Of a stretch of 64,000 nucleotides of DNA, positions 25,070 to 34,230 are shown one piece after another; the stretch's first letter is position 1; every line of letters starts with the position of its first letter. Position numbers and translations under genes: made by a program. Source of the DNA: an uncultured Muribaculaceae bacterium (GTDB lineage Bacteria; Bacteroidota; Bacteroidia; Bacteroidales; Muribaculaceae); the NCBI GenBank assembly GCA_934661195.1, contig CAKUJD010000001.1, forward strand, positions 362,544-426,543. The letters run 5' to 3'. A model generated the notes under the pieces. It was given only the letters and a program-made list of their open reading frames with translations, was not told the DNA's origin and ran no database searches.

Positions 25070-26269
25070 TTAATCGAATAGTGCAAAAAACTGTGCGGCC
25101 ACCGAGCCGCGGTCGTGATGCCGTAGCACCGCATCGCGCCCAGCCTTGGCCATTGTCTCATAGCGGTCTGGATTGGCCGCCATGTCGGCCAGTGCATCCA
25201 CCACATCCTGCTCGCAGTCATACACAATGCACTCTTTGCCATGGCGCACGGCAATATTCTCAAGTGCAAAACCAGTGCCTATTACCAGCAAACCGTTGGC
25301 CAGTGCATCGAGCACCTTGCCTTTAGTGCCGGTACCTATGGTGATTGGCGTCAGCTGCACATCGTGTCGGCATACCTCTGTTATGTAGTCGGGAGCAAAC
25401 TCAACCACCTTCACGTCCCATCCAGCATCGGCCAGCCGCTGCGCCAGCGCATTCCAGCTGCGCCCCAAAAATGTGAACTCGAAGTGCTGCGCAAGAGCAT
25501 CGGCATTAGCGGCAAGGGCCTCAATCAGCATCCGCCCACGCTGCGCCATATACAAATTGTTTTGCCCGGCCAGCAGCAGACGCAGTTTTCCATTGTGCCT
25601 AAAGTCAATTTCCTTGAACGGATGCTGCACATCGTAGTGCGGATGGCGTATGAACCGCGCATCGGCCTTTGGGTTGACGCTTCGCAACTCTTGGGCATCG
25701 GCTTCGCCCACCAAGTGATAGCGCACCATGCAGCCTCCCATCAAATTTCGCTCAAGCCGCCGATATTTATGGCGCATCACGCGGTTGCGCAGTTGCTGCG
25801 AGCGGCGCACAGCCCCCAGATGGTCGCGCAACTCAAGGCATCGTTTATAATACAGCGACTCGCAGTCGGGCAGTGTGTGCACAATTTGGTGCTGCTGCAG
25901 TTGCCGTGCTATGCCACCCAGTTCCTCACCGTTTATCCAAACGCCATCGGGCCGCATACCATTTATTTGCCTAATTATGCTGCGCTGCAGCCTTATGTAG
26001 CGGAACACTGGGTAGCGCATCATCATCCTCACCACCAGTAGCCTGATGGCCCATCGCAGCCACCATGGCTGCTTAAGCACCGTGATAGTGCAGTTGAGCT
26101 CCTCAGCAATCGCTCTAATGCGCTGATGGCTCACACCATTGTAATTAAGCGTGAATATGTGTAGCTCAATACCGCTGTTGCGATATTTGGCCAAGTGGTA
26201 GCCAAGCGCTGTAGCCCCCCGATAGTTCTCCGCCGTAGGCGTCAACAAAGTAACCTCAACTATCCGCAT
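25070..26269 (-). CDS. Glycosyltransferase (GT4-like)
   Basis: A 399-aa GT-B protein. It opens MRIVEVTLLTPTAENYRGA and has a basic central region (residues about 140-180). The donor domain carries LLLAGQNN, FTFLGRSW and LTPITIGTGTKGKVLDALANG, the last typical of GT1/GT4 enzymes that bind a nucleotide sugar. The 3' end lies 30 bp from the repeat array. It overlaps the upstream glycosyltransferase by 10 bp. Confidence 0.85.
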   Translation of the reverse strand: MRIVEVTLLTPTAENYRGATALGYHLAKYRNSGIELHIFTLNYNGVSHQRIRAIAEELNCTITVLKQPWWLRWAIRLLVVRMMMRYPVFRYIRLQRSIIRQINGMRPDGVWINGEELGGIARQLQQHQIVHTLPDCESLYYKRCLELRDHLGAVRRSQQLRNRVMRHKYRRLERNLMGGCMVRYHLVGEADAQELRSVNPKADARFIRHPHYDVQHPFKEIDFRHNGKLRLLLAGQNNLYMAQRGRMLIEALAANADALAQHFEFTFLGRSWNALAQRLADAGWDVKVVEFAPDYITEVCRHDVQLTPITIGTGTKGKVLDALANGLLVIGTGFALENIAVRHGKECIVYDCEQDVVDALADMAANPDRYETMAKAGRDAVLRHHDRGSVAAQFFALFD

Positions 26270-27363
26270 TGTATGCTATTGTTGATTTCATTAAACAGGT
26301 GCTCCCATTTCGACATAATCTCATCAATGTCAAACAACTCTGACATTTTGTGCGCTTTTTCAGACATGCTTTTTCTTAATGCGTCATTCTCAATTAGCTT
26401 GCAAATTCCGTTTGCAAGTTTATCGATGTCGCCAACTTTGCGCACTAATACGCCATTTACCCCGTCTTCAATCAATTCTGCTGGCCCCGCTATGCAGTCA
26501 AATGCGATGGAAGGCACTCCATATGACGCGGTTTCTACTATGACTAAGGAAAAACCTTCATAACGTGATGAACATATGTGAATGGAACTTTCAGCGATTT
26601 TGCTTCCTATGTCTGACGTGCGCCCACATAAAGACACAACGTTGCTTAAGCCATCCTTTTCGATAATACTTTCCAATAAATCTCGCTGTTGGCCATCACC
26701 ATATATGTTCAGTCGCCAATCTGGGTGCTTAGCTGCAACCAATTTCCAACTTCTAATAAGCAAGTCAAATCCTTTCTGGTAGTTTAGTCGCCCTATGGCT
26801 ATTGCATCTTTGCTAGTGCAGTCTGAAATATGTCCCGCTTTAATCGTTATTGGATTGGGAATTACATGCGTGTTGCTCATAAATCGCTGGTAGAACCGCT
26901 TATCAGTATATGTGAGCATGATAGCCCTCTCATATTTGGAAGCGCAATATGTTTGTCTCATAGTTTGCCACACGGCTTTTGTCTTGCTGATGGGTTTGGT
27001 GCTCATCATGAAAAAGCGATTCCATGCAAAATGAAATTCAGCTATTTTGTGGCTTTTGTCTTTAACCTTCCATAAAAACAGTAGTTCAAGCCCGCCTGTG
27101 GAAATCACTATATCGTAAGCATTCTTTTGGAGATGTTTTGACAGCGCCACTTTATAGCCCGATTTCATGCAGTGTGGGTCGCACTGCAAATCAACTAATT
27201 TGATCGATGGGCTAAGTGCGAATGCCGTTGATTTTCCCCTTTGAGATGCAACAAGTAAGGTTACATCATAGCCATGTTCGGTGAGCCAGTTGGCCTTTAC
27301 CGACACAACACGCTCCATACCGCCACAATTATAGAACGCCTCAATGCAATATGCGATTCTCAT
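26260..27363 (-). CDS. Glycosyltransferase family 4
   Basis: A 367-aa GT-B enzyme opening MRIAYCIEAFYNCGGMERVV. Donor-site motifs are AIGRLNYQKGFDLLI and SRYEGFSLVIVETASYGVP (E-x7-E). The gene is AT-rich and marks the left end of the large AT-rich block. It overlaps the next gene by 10 bp even though that gene is GC-rich. Confidence 0.92.
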   Translation of the reverse strand: MRIAYCIEAFYNCGGMERVVSVKANWLTEHGYDVTLLVASQRGKSTAFALSPSIKLVDLQCDPHCMKSGYKVALSKHLQKNAYDIVISTGGLELLFLWKVKDKSHKIAEFHFAWNRFFMMSTKPISKTKAVWQTMRQTYCASKYERAIMLTYTDKRFYQRFMSNTHVIPNPITIKAGHISDCTSKDAIAIGRLNYQKGFDLLIRSWKLVAAKHPDWRLNIYGDGQQRDLLESIIEKDGLSNVVSLCGRTSDIGSKIAESSIHICSSRYEGFSLVIVETASYGVPSIAFDCIAGPAELIEDGVNGVLVRKVGDIDKLANGICKLIENDALRKSMSEKAHKMSELFDIDEIMSKWEHLFNEINNSIQCG

Positions 27364-27448
27364 ATTTTAGGTAAATGCTGAAATTAAAACTATTTTGCTG
27401 CTTAACTGAATGTGGATTGCACACATTAAAAAATGAGTAGTGTTCACG

Positions 27449-28483
27449 TTAGTATTGAATGTGGTACTTTCCCAACCATTGCCGAAGTAATAGCAACTTA
27501 AATTTTTTTGGCTGAAAGACATAAACGATCAGCTTTAGTAAAACAAAAATGTCCTTGACTGGGATCTCAATTATGTTTGGTATAAAGGGGCGTATGAAGG
27601 TATTTATGTAATATCTTATTTTAGTACTCCTTATTTTATGGATTGTGTCTTTGGTCGCAGTGGCCGTAATTGGGGATGGAAAGCCAGACAACTTAACATA
27701 TTTCCAATAGTATTTGTCCAATGGGACTCTTATATTTAGCCAAGGTTTGACATGTGTTGCAAAATGAATTATTGATGGACTGAAATAATAGTCGTTATAA
27801 TCAAAGCGTTTTTGCCCGTAATCTATGACAGCTATTGAAAAAGGGTATGCTCCATATTTGTATGGCAGCTGAAGCCATTTGTGCCTAAATGTATAGTTTA
27901 ATACGTCTTGATCTTCAAAGCGTAATCTGTTTTTCATGTTGTCCATGTAATCGAAAAACATACTTTGACAATTGTTCTCTCGCCAATATTTTAGGTTTAT
28001 CATAAGAACTCCAGCGCAAAACATTTTGTCATCAAGCCCAATCCCGATGTCGAACCTATGCTTGTTGTCATATGGGCAGGAGTCTCTTACTGCAGCAACG
28101 CCATAACCGTCTAGGTTGATTTCGAACAATTCTGAGATGTCGTTTAAAACAATAACATCACAGTCCAAATATAGAATTTTGCCTATGTCGTTTGGAATTG
28201 TTGAACCCAAAATCAGCCTATAGTATGTCGCTACACTAAGTGAACTATGTGTGATTTGTGCGTTTCGAAACAGATTGCTCTTACTGATGTCATAGAATTG
28301 TACTTCTTGTCTATAGCGGGAGCATAATTCAGATACAATGTTTCTGGAAGATTCAGACAAATTGTTGTGTAGTAGGTGTACTGTTATGCTATGATTCTTA
28401 TTATTGTCAAATACGCTACATAGCATAGCCATGCAATGTTGTAAGTAGGCGTTGTCTGTACTACACGAAATATTGAGATGCAT
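27449..28483 (-). CDS. Glycosyltransferase family 8 (LgtC-like)
   Basis: A 344-aa GT-A enzyme. It opens MHLNISCSTDNAYLQHCMAM. The metal-binding DxD is in ILYLDCDVIV, followed by MFCAGVLMINLKYWR, typical of GT8 galactosyl or glucosyl transferases. A basic, hydrophobic C-terminus (KKFKLLLLRQWLGKYH) suggests membrane association. AT-rich, 7 bp from the upstream gene. Confidence 0.92.
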   Translation of the reverse strand: MHLNISCSTDNAYLQHCMAMLCSVFDNNKNHSITVHLLHNNLSESSRNIVSELCSRYRQEVQFYDISKSNLFRNAQITHSSLSVATYYRLILGSTIPNDIGKILYLDCDVIVLNDISELFEINLDGYGVAAVRDSCPYDNKHRFDIGIGLDDKMFCAGVLMINLKYWRENNCQSMFFDYMDNMKNRLRFEDQDVLNYTFRHKWLQLPYKYGAYPFSIAVIDYGQKRFDYNDYYFSPSIIHFATHVKPWLNIRVPLDKYYWKYVKLSGFPSPITATATKDTIHKIRSTKIRYYINTFIRPFIPNIIEIPVKDIFVLLKLIVYVFQPKKFKLLLLRQWLGKYHIQY

Positions 28484-28489
28484 ATGCTA

Positions 28490-29440
28490 TCAGTTTTGAA
28501 AGATTCTGTTTATTACAGAAATGGAAAAATACTTCAGGAAACTTTTAAAGTTGAAATGTGGGCCTCGTTCAAGGCCCCTATAAATTCTATTCCATTTGAA
28601 GAACGGAATGGACCAGGAATAGTCCCCGCATTGACCATATATCCGGTGCTTTAATGCAATTATTGTTTCCGCTTTCAATTTATCTTCGAATGAGTTATTT
28701 GTTGCCGTGGTCGCTATTTTCTCAGAGAGCCAGCGGTCTGCACGTATAGTTGCATTTAGTTTTTCTCTGTCGACTACTTTGCTTTGTCGTATGTTTGATA
28801 TATTATAGTCTGATATTCGAAAGTAAAATAATGCATCCTGTGTGTTTGCTTGCCCAAACAAAGTCAAATTGTTTACTACGGTTAAAATGTCACTAAACCA
28901 TGCATAGGGTAAATAAATGAATCCTCCAGAGTCCCTAATCGCAGATGTTTTAAACACATAATTCCCTATACAACCAATGTAATTGCCACAGAAGATGCTA
29001 TGAAGTGCTTCCATTGTACTCTGATGCTCATCAAAAATGTCTTCCTTTGCTGTCCACTCGCCAAGTTCGTTAATCCTAATTGTACGAGCCCGTAGAACAT
29101 TCGTATTGGGATATTTAATTGAAAGTGCATTAATTTCTTTTAGAAAATCAGGGTGATATACATCATCATCTGAAGCAATGATCAAATAGTCTGTATCACA
29201 TTGTTTTAATAACTTGTTCCAATGGTTAACTAGATCTTTCCCTCCGATATTATGTGTGTTTCTTAGATAGGTTATTTTATCACAATGTCCATGATCGCTG
29301 ATCATGTCTTTTATGCCTTCTGGGGAGTTGTCGTCAGATACAACAATTTTGAAGTCTGTATATGTTTGTGATAGTATGCTATCTAGCGCAGCTTTAAAGA
29401 ATTTAGCCTTATAAGCTGGCATAAAAAAAGTATATTTCAT
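28490..29440 (-). CDS. Glycosyltransferase family 2
   Basis: A 316-aa GT-A enzyme opening MKYTFFMPAYKAKFFKAALD. The motifs VVSDDNSPEG and IASDDDVYHP are present, with a second conserved aspartate near WFSDILTV. Overlaps the pyruvyltransferase gene by 4 bp. AT-rich like its neighbours. Acceptor and donor cannot be told. Confidence 0.92.
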   Translation of the reverse strand: MKYTFFMPAYKAKFFKAALDSILSQTYTDFKIVVSDDNSPEGIKDMISDHGHCDKITYLRNTHNIGGKDLVNHWNKLLKQCDTDYLIIASDDDVYHPDFLKEINALSIKYPNTNVLRARTIRINELGEWTAKEDIFDEHQSTMEALHSIFCGNYIGCIGNYVFKTSAIRDSGGFIYLPYAWFSDILTVVNNLTLFGQANTQDALFYFRISDYNISNIRQSKVVDREKLNATIRADRWLSEKIATTATNNSFEDKLKAETIIALKHRIYGQCGDYSWSIPFFKWNRIYRGLERGPHFNFKSFLKYFSISVINRIFQN

Positions 29441-30591
29441 CTGATGAATTTATACATGTTATTAAATGAGTCAAGAACCAATTTTTTGCTTGCGTCAATA
29501 TTTGGAATTATAGGGTTAGTTAATTGCCGTTCAATCGATGTGTATAATTCTGTTTTATTCAAACAGACAACTGCTTCAGGATGCCAATGCTGCATGTAGT
29601 TCAAAAGTTTCTTTGCTCCAAATCCAATTGTGGGTATGTTAAAACTTAAGGCGGTTATCGCCCCATGGAGTGAAGTCCCAATGTAAAGAGAAGACTTCTT
29701 GATTAGGAGCATTATGTTCCAAATACTGGGTTTGTGTATTAGGAACGTATTTCCTGATTTAGTGGCTTTGTGGATTAGTTTCAAAGCCTTGTCATCAGAA
29801 TGTCCAGGGGCTGTCCCTATGGGGCAAAGTATCACTTTAATGCCAAATTTACTGGACACATTGTCTATCAAGTTGGCGTAGAAATTGGTGTCGTCTCCTA
29901 AATTCCTTATGTTTATTTGGAAAAATATGTATTTTCCCAACGTTGGAAAATCCGTTTTTGATGCTTTGGCCCTTAGAACGTCTTCTCTGAATATGTCTGA
30001 AATCAGAATCGCTGAATCAGGAATGCAGTGGCTTGTTATTCCATTTTGGACCAAAATTTGGTGGGCATTGAAATCTCGTGTTGAAATGTAGTCAACACTG
30101 TTTAAAATTTCTTTGTTGTGGGGCTCTCTTATAACATTAGGATAGTTTTCTATAAATGAACCACCCAATGAATTGTAAAGGACGCAATTGAAAGTTGTTA
30201 ATTCTTTCTTCCCCAGTGTGAACGGGTACTTGGTCCTGATCCCGTATCGAAACGCTATATACTTGTTGTATAATTTGCTGTTTAATTTGTTAGAAATCGC
30301 TTCAATATAATTGCTGGGCTTGTCGATGAAGCTTATAATCATTGGCCAATTGATAAAGAGACAATCTCCTCCAGCTACCATTAAATAATTTTTATCGTCT
30401 TTACCTGCTTTGAAAATCTCCTTGTAACTGTGAGTCCTTATTGCACCATACTTGGACAGGTCGTTCCCTGCCGTAGAGCAGAAGATGATTTTTTTGAAAC
30501 ACTGGTTGAAATAGTGTTGAACTATGTGCGAAAATAATAGGTCGCCATAATTCATCCTATCACTTGGTGATAAAACATATAAGACTTTCAT
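29437..30591 (-). CDS. Polysaccharide pyruvyltransferase family protein
   Basis: A 384-aa protein. The N-terminal GDLLFSHIVQHYF and central NSLGGSFIENYP, followed late by LYIGTSLHGAITALSFNIP, match the polysaccharide pyruvyltransferase (CsaB-like) family. It would add a ketal pyruvate to a sugar, giving the polymer negative charge. It overlaps genes on both sides by 4 bp, so it is inside a tightly packed operon. AT-rich. Confidence 0.9.
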   Translation of the reverse strand: MKVLYVLSPSDRMNYGDLLFSHIVQHYFNQCFKKIIFCSTAGNDLSKYGAIRTHSYKEIFKAGKDDKNYLMVAGGDCLFINWPMIISFIDKPSNYIEAISNKLNSKLYNKYIAFRYGIRTKYPFTLGKKELTTFNCVLYNSLGGSFIENYPNVIREPHNKEILNSVDYISTRDFNAHQILVQNGITSHCIPDSAILISDIFREDVLRAKASKTDFPTLGKYIFFQINIRNLGDDTNFYANLIDNVSSKFGIKVILCPIGTAPGHSDDKALKLIHKATKSGNTFLIHKPSIWNIMLLIKKSSLYIGTSLHGAITALSFNIPTIGFGAKKLLNYMQHWHPEAVVCLNKTELYTSIERQLTNPIIPNIDASKKLVLDSFNNMYKFIR

Positions 30592-32147
30592 GACAGAGGC
30601 TTACTATTGGTGGATAATCGATTTAGATGCGATTTCAGAGTATTAAAAACAAAATGCCGTTCGTTTTGGTTTAATCCAATAGTGTATGATAGTACTAGTG
30701 TGATTAAAATTGACATTGATGTTCTTAAGAAACAAAAAAGAACGCTATTATATGGCGTAGCGTACTTGATGATTAAGACTAAAGAGAATGCCAAAGTAGC
30801 CGTGGGAAGGCAATTGAACAAGATGTTTTTTATATAGAAGACAATACTTATATTGATGAGATGCTTAATGATGAATAGTCTTGCTATAAATGATGCCACG
30901 CCTAGTGTTAGGTGGATGATAAGTACTGAGTATGGTGGAAATCCAAAGCTAAGGAATAAATATGATATAGGAACTATAGCTAATAGAATTCCACCTACTA
31001 CAATTTGATAGAACCTTATAGTCCCAGTTGCTGCGGCTACCGTCATTAAAGGATTGGAAACCCCATCTAATAATGTAATCCAAATTGAAATCTGTGTAAA
31101 AATAACGGCATAATCAGGTACATTATTCAGCCAAATGGAAAGTATGGTTGAGGTTTCTGTTGATAAAGGAAGTGCAACGATTAAAAGAAGAAAAAATGAG
31201 ACTTTGGTGCTAATAAGAGTGAGGTTTAACATCCTTTCTCTTTCTCCTGTCGCGTATGTCTTGATTATTTGTGGATTTAGGGCGGATTGAAAGTTATAGG
31301 ATAATTGCCCAATTGCTCCTTGTACTTGTGTGCTAATTGCTCTTGCCGCATTAACAGCTGGTCCGAAGAAAATATTTAACAATATATCAATACCTTGTGA
31401 AAAGAGGATATATGCTAATTGCCCAATCATGTTCCAACTTGCAAATGAGAAAATTTTTTTTGTGCTTGATGATGGGAATGCTTTTCTTGTTAGAATTGTT
31501 TCGGGAAAACGTGATTTGCAATATATGGCATATGCCGCAAATGTTATAATACTAGCAAACAAGCTGAGAGTTGCGTAATATATTAGATGGTCAAATGGGG
31601 AAACAATTAGTGCATACACAATAATCAGTTTGAAAACGGCATTTGCAATGGACATTAGAGCGAATATTCCCATTCTTTCATGTGAAATTACGCATGCTGT
31701 ATAGGGTATTAAAATAATTGAGAACCACACGGATATCACACCTAAATGGAATACCCAAAGAGCTGCGTCAAATCGATTTAAGGGAATAACTAATTTGTTG
31801 TAAAGAAGCCAACTTCCAATTATTTCGACAAATATACAAATTAGGCAAGCGGCAAACAAGTGAATGGTGAAACACGATGTGAAGGTTGCTCTTAGTTTAA
31901 GCGAATCTTTTTTGCCAAGTTCAAAAGACAAAAACCTTTGAGAACTAGTGGTTAGTGCGCCAGAGATAAAATTAAAAAGAGTTACCACCCCGCTTACAAC
32001 ATTGCAAATGCCATAGTCCACAATACCCAAAGCGTTAAGTAACATCCGGCTGGTATATAATGAAATAAATAGCACGAGCAGCATCCTCAGGTAGAGCATG
32101 AGGGTGTTGCGGGCGATGCGGCGGTTGTTTGCTTGGACGTCGGTCAT
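30588..32147 (-). CDS. Polysaccharide flippase (Wzx/MATE-like)
   Basis: A 519-aa membrane protein with about 12-14 helices, in the polysaccharide transporter superfamily that flips lipid-linked repeat units. The start at 32147 (MTDVQANNRRIARNTLML) is preferred because the upstream in-frame ATG at 32183 lies in the repeat. Motifs include an early VVSGVVTLFNFISGALTTSS and the mid-protein GPAVNAARAISTQVQ, typical of this family. AT-rich except for the first 60 bp, which are GC-richer. Overlaps the next gene by 4 bp. Confidence 0.92.
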   Translation of the reverse strand: MTDVQANNRRIARNTLMLYLRMLLVLFISLYTSRMLLNALGIVDYGICNVVSGVVTLFNFISGALTTSSQRFLSFELGKKDSLKLRATFTSCFTIHLFAACLICIFVEIIGSWLLYNKLVIPLNRFDAALWVFHLGVISVWFSIILIPYTACVISHERMGIFALMSIANAVFKLIIVYALIVSPFDHLIYYATLSLFASIITFAAYAIYCKSRFPETILTRKAFPSSSTKKIFSFASWNMIGQLAYILFSQGIDILLNIFFGPAVNAARAISTQVQGAIGQLSYNFQSALNPQIIKTYATGERERMLNLTLISTKVSFFLLLIVALPLSTETSTILSIWLNNVPDYAVIFTQISIWITLLDGVSNPLMTVAAATGTIRFYQIVVGGILLAIVPISYLFLSFGFPPYSVLIIHLTLGVASFIARLFIIKHLINISIVFYIKNILFNCLPTATLAFSLVLIIKYATPYNSVLFCFLRTSMSILITLVLSYTIGLNQNERHFVFNTLKSHLNRLSTNSKPLS

Positions 32148-32166
32148 CTTCGTTGCATTTTGGGGT

Positions 32167-32484
32167 CTCCCACAGATTTGCACAGATTATCACAGATTTT
32201 TATCTGCACTGATTGCTTGGGCCTCCCACAGATTGGCTTTTCAATGCCTCCCACAGATTTGCACAGATTATCACAGATTTTTATCTGCACTGATTGCTTG
32301 GGCCTCCCACAGATTGGCTTTGATATGTCTCCTATAGGTTTGCACAGATTGTCGCTGATTCATGAGTGGCTGAATAACATAAAATCCGTGCAAATAAAAA
32401 TCCGTGTAAATCTGTGTCAATCTGTGGGAGCCCCTCTACGAGAACAGAATCTGTGGGAGCCTTAAAAGCGCAGAATCTGTGGGC
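32167..32484. repeat. CCCACAGAT repeat array without a gene, right of the flippase
   Basis: Two forward copies, starting at 32167 and 32248, form an 81-bp direct duplication (CTCCCACAGATTTGCACAG start, GCTTGGGCCTCCCACAGATT end). A degraded third forward unit and two or three inverted units (GTAAATCTGTGTCAATCTGT, then GGGAGC) follow. The whole array separates the flippase from the upstream acyltransferase gene. Confidence 0.8.
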
Positions 32485-32498
32485 GGGTAGGGTTGGCG

Positions 32499-33698
32499 TC
32501 AGCGGCCGCCGGTGAGCAGGCGGCTCAGCCAAGGCACGCGGGCCGTCAGGGCCGAGGCGGCGGTGCACAGCGCCACGGCCAGCAGCACCATGGTGGCGTC
32601 CATGGCCAGCAGCATGTGGCCCGAGTAGGGTGCCACTGCGCCGGCCAGGCGGCCTGCTGCCTTCATCAGGTGGGGCAGCAGCACTATGTGCAGCGCAAAC
32701 ACCATGAAGCTGTGGCGCGCCAGCGGCGAGGTGAGTGTGCGGCTGCGGCCATGGGCTGCGCGGCTGGCCAGCCCCAGCGCCAGCCCCACGCCGGCCAGTA
32801 TGGCGGTGTGGTGCAGCCAGTCGATGTTGAGCTTGCCAAAGCCCACGGCGCGCTCCACATAGTGGAAAGTGGCCAGGTCGGCCGCGCTGGCCACTGCCCA
32901 CACCGCGGCGGCAGCGGCTATCACCCTTGGCTGGGCAGCCCAACTGGTGACGCTGCGGCCGCTGATGGCCGCCCACGCCCCCAGGCTGTAGAAGCACACG
33001 GCCACGCTGCTGAACCCTATCACCCATATCGGGCCGCGACCCACCCACCAGAAGGCCAGCGCGGCCAGCGGCAGCGCGCAGCCCCAGCGCCTCACGGCCA
33101 GCCACACCAGCGGCGAGGCCAGGCTGAGCGCCATCAGGTCGCGCACAAACCACAGCGGCAGGTCGGCGGGGTGGTTGAGCCCGTAGGCGTCGAGCGAATA
33201 GAAGCTGAACGACAGCAGCAGTGACTTGAGGCTGTAGCTGCTGTGCAGCGCAAAGTAGGCAATCAGGTTCCACACCATGTAGGGCACCAGCAGCGACCGC
33301 GCGCGGCGCCGCAGCTTGGCGGTGTAGGTGGCGCGGTCGAAACGCTCCACGCGGTAAAACATCAGGTAACCCGAAATGAGGAAAAACGTGGGCACGGCCA
33401 CATCGGCCGCTATGCACGCCACATACGACAGCGCCATCTGCGCCCACGTGGCGCAGTGTCTTATGCTCAGCTCTACATGGCCATAGGGGATGTGCTTGAA
33501 CGTGAGCAGGTTGTAGTGGATAATCACCACCAGCACGGCCATGGGGTAGCGCAGCGAGTCGAAGGCCAGCCAGGGGCCGGATGACTGCTTGGGTTCAGAC
33601 AAAATCTTGGGGTCACCGGCGCTTGTTGCGGCTCCGGCGTCAACGCTGTGGCGGGCTGTGCTCCGATCGATACTGTCGCAGTAATCGCTGTGGTGCAT
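32499..33698 (-). CDS. Acyltransferase 3-family membrane protein
   Basis: A 399-aa integral membrane protein. The start of the fold is DSLRYPMAVLVVIIHYNLL, where His is the likely catalytic residue, then PTFFLISGYLMFYRVERFD. These are acyltransferase 3 hallmarks. The first 42 residues are hydrophilic and could be cytoplasmic. It is very GC-rich, unlike the acyltransferase at 21182, so the two are not a recent duplication. It may begin the locus, with a promoter about 160 bp upstream. Confidence 0.9.
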   Translation of the reverse strand: MHHSDYCDSIDRSTARHSVDAGAATSAGDPKILSEPKQSSGPWLAFDSLRYPMAVLVVIIHYNLLTFKHIPYGHVELSIRHCATWAQMALSYVACIAADVAVPTFFLISGYLMFYRVERFDRATYTAKLRRRARSLLVPYMVWNLIAYFALHSSYSLKSLLLSFSFYSLDAYGLNHPADLPLWFVRDLMALSLASPLVWLAVRRWGCALPLAALAFWWVGRGPIWVIGFSSVAVCFYSLGAWAAISGRSVTSWAAQPRVIAAAAAVWAVASAADLATFHYVERAVGFGKLNIDWLHHTAILAGVGLALGLASRAAHGRSRTLTSPLARHSFMVFALHIVLLPHLMKAAGRLAGAVAPYSGHMLLAMDATMVLLAVALCTAASALTARVPWLSRLLTGGR

Positions 33699-33858
33699 AG
33701 TGCGAAATTTTTTTTGCGGGCACGCGCGTGCTGTGAGGCGTCAAGACCCGTCGCGGCGCATGTGGCCGCGGCAGCGCTCAAAGTCTCACAGAATGTTGCT
33801 TAGTCTTTCCTTTGCCCGTATGGAATCATACTATTTTGCGAAGTAGAATTTCCACGTG

Positions 33859-33889
33859 CAAAGATACAACATTTGCCCCAAAGCGCCAA
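33859..33889 (-). promoter_or_regulatory. Putative promoter of the acyltransferase gene
   Basis: On the minus strand TTG (33889-33887) is followed after 20 bp by TATCTTTG (33866-33859), then C. This matches the Bacteroidetes -33/-7 pattern and would start the polysaccharide-locus transcript with a leader of about 150 nt. Confidence 0.45.
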
Positions 33890-33930
33890 CGCCCACTGCC
33901 GACAATCATTCAACATCCCCTTCTGCCGCT

Positions 33931-34104
33931 TCCCACAGATTCTGTTTTTTGGCTTCCCACAGATCGGTTGACTTTTGCCTCCCACAGATCGGCACAGATT
34001 TACACGGATTTTTATCTGCACAGATTTTATATTGTTCTGTGACTCATAAATCTGTGGCAATCTGTGCCGATCTGTGGGAGATATTAAAAGCCAGTCTGTG
34101 GGAG
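33931..34104. repeat. CCCACAGAT repeat array between the polysaccharide and inositol-lipid regions
   Basis: Three forward starts (CCCACAGATTCTG, CCCACAGATCGG twice), one with the full ACAGATTTACACGGATT extension, then inverted units ending TGTGCCGATCTGTGGGAG and CTGTGGGAG. The forward and inverted halves face each other. No gene is inside. Confidence 0.8.
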
Positions 34105-34129
34105 TCTCGGAATCAGCATCTGTTGGACG

Positions 34130-34170
34130 AAAAAAATCCCTGCCGACGGGGCTTGAAGCCTGTCGGCAGA
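34130..34170 (-). terminator. Intrinsic terminator of the inositol-3-phosphate synthase gene
   Basis: On the minus strand CTGCCGAC and GTCGGCAG pair around an AGGCTTCAAGCC inner stem, followed by GGGATTTTTTT. It lies about 60 bp past the stop codon. Confidence 0.8.
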
Positions 34171-34230
34171 GACCGATGTTCAAAGATTTATGTGAAAAGA
34201 TGAATTTACTTTCCTTTCAGCGCGTGCTGC

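Larger units (their letters stand above)
33699..34230. other. Intergenic region with promoter, repeat array and terminator
   Basis: No gene is supported. It contains a putative promoter for the acyltransferase gene, the fourth CCCACAGAT array and the terminator of the inositol-phosphate synthase gene. Confidence 0.5.

Noticed and set aside
30607..30837. Plus-strand frame within the flippase gene
   Set aside because: Opposite strand of a well-supported membrane protein gene, with no motif and AT-rich shadow composition.
32332..33447. 371-codon minus-strand frame overlapping the acyltransferase gene
   Set aside because: It is in another frame of the same strand, rich in Arg, Gly, Pro and Ala, without membrane segments, and it runs into the repeat array. 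The acyltransferase frame has clear family motifs.
24210..34104. CCCACAGAT arrays as a CRISPR
   Set aside because: Units are imperfect, occur in both orientations within an array, and are not separated by unique spacers of constant length. No cas gene is present.
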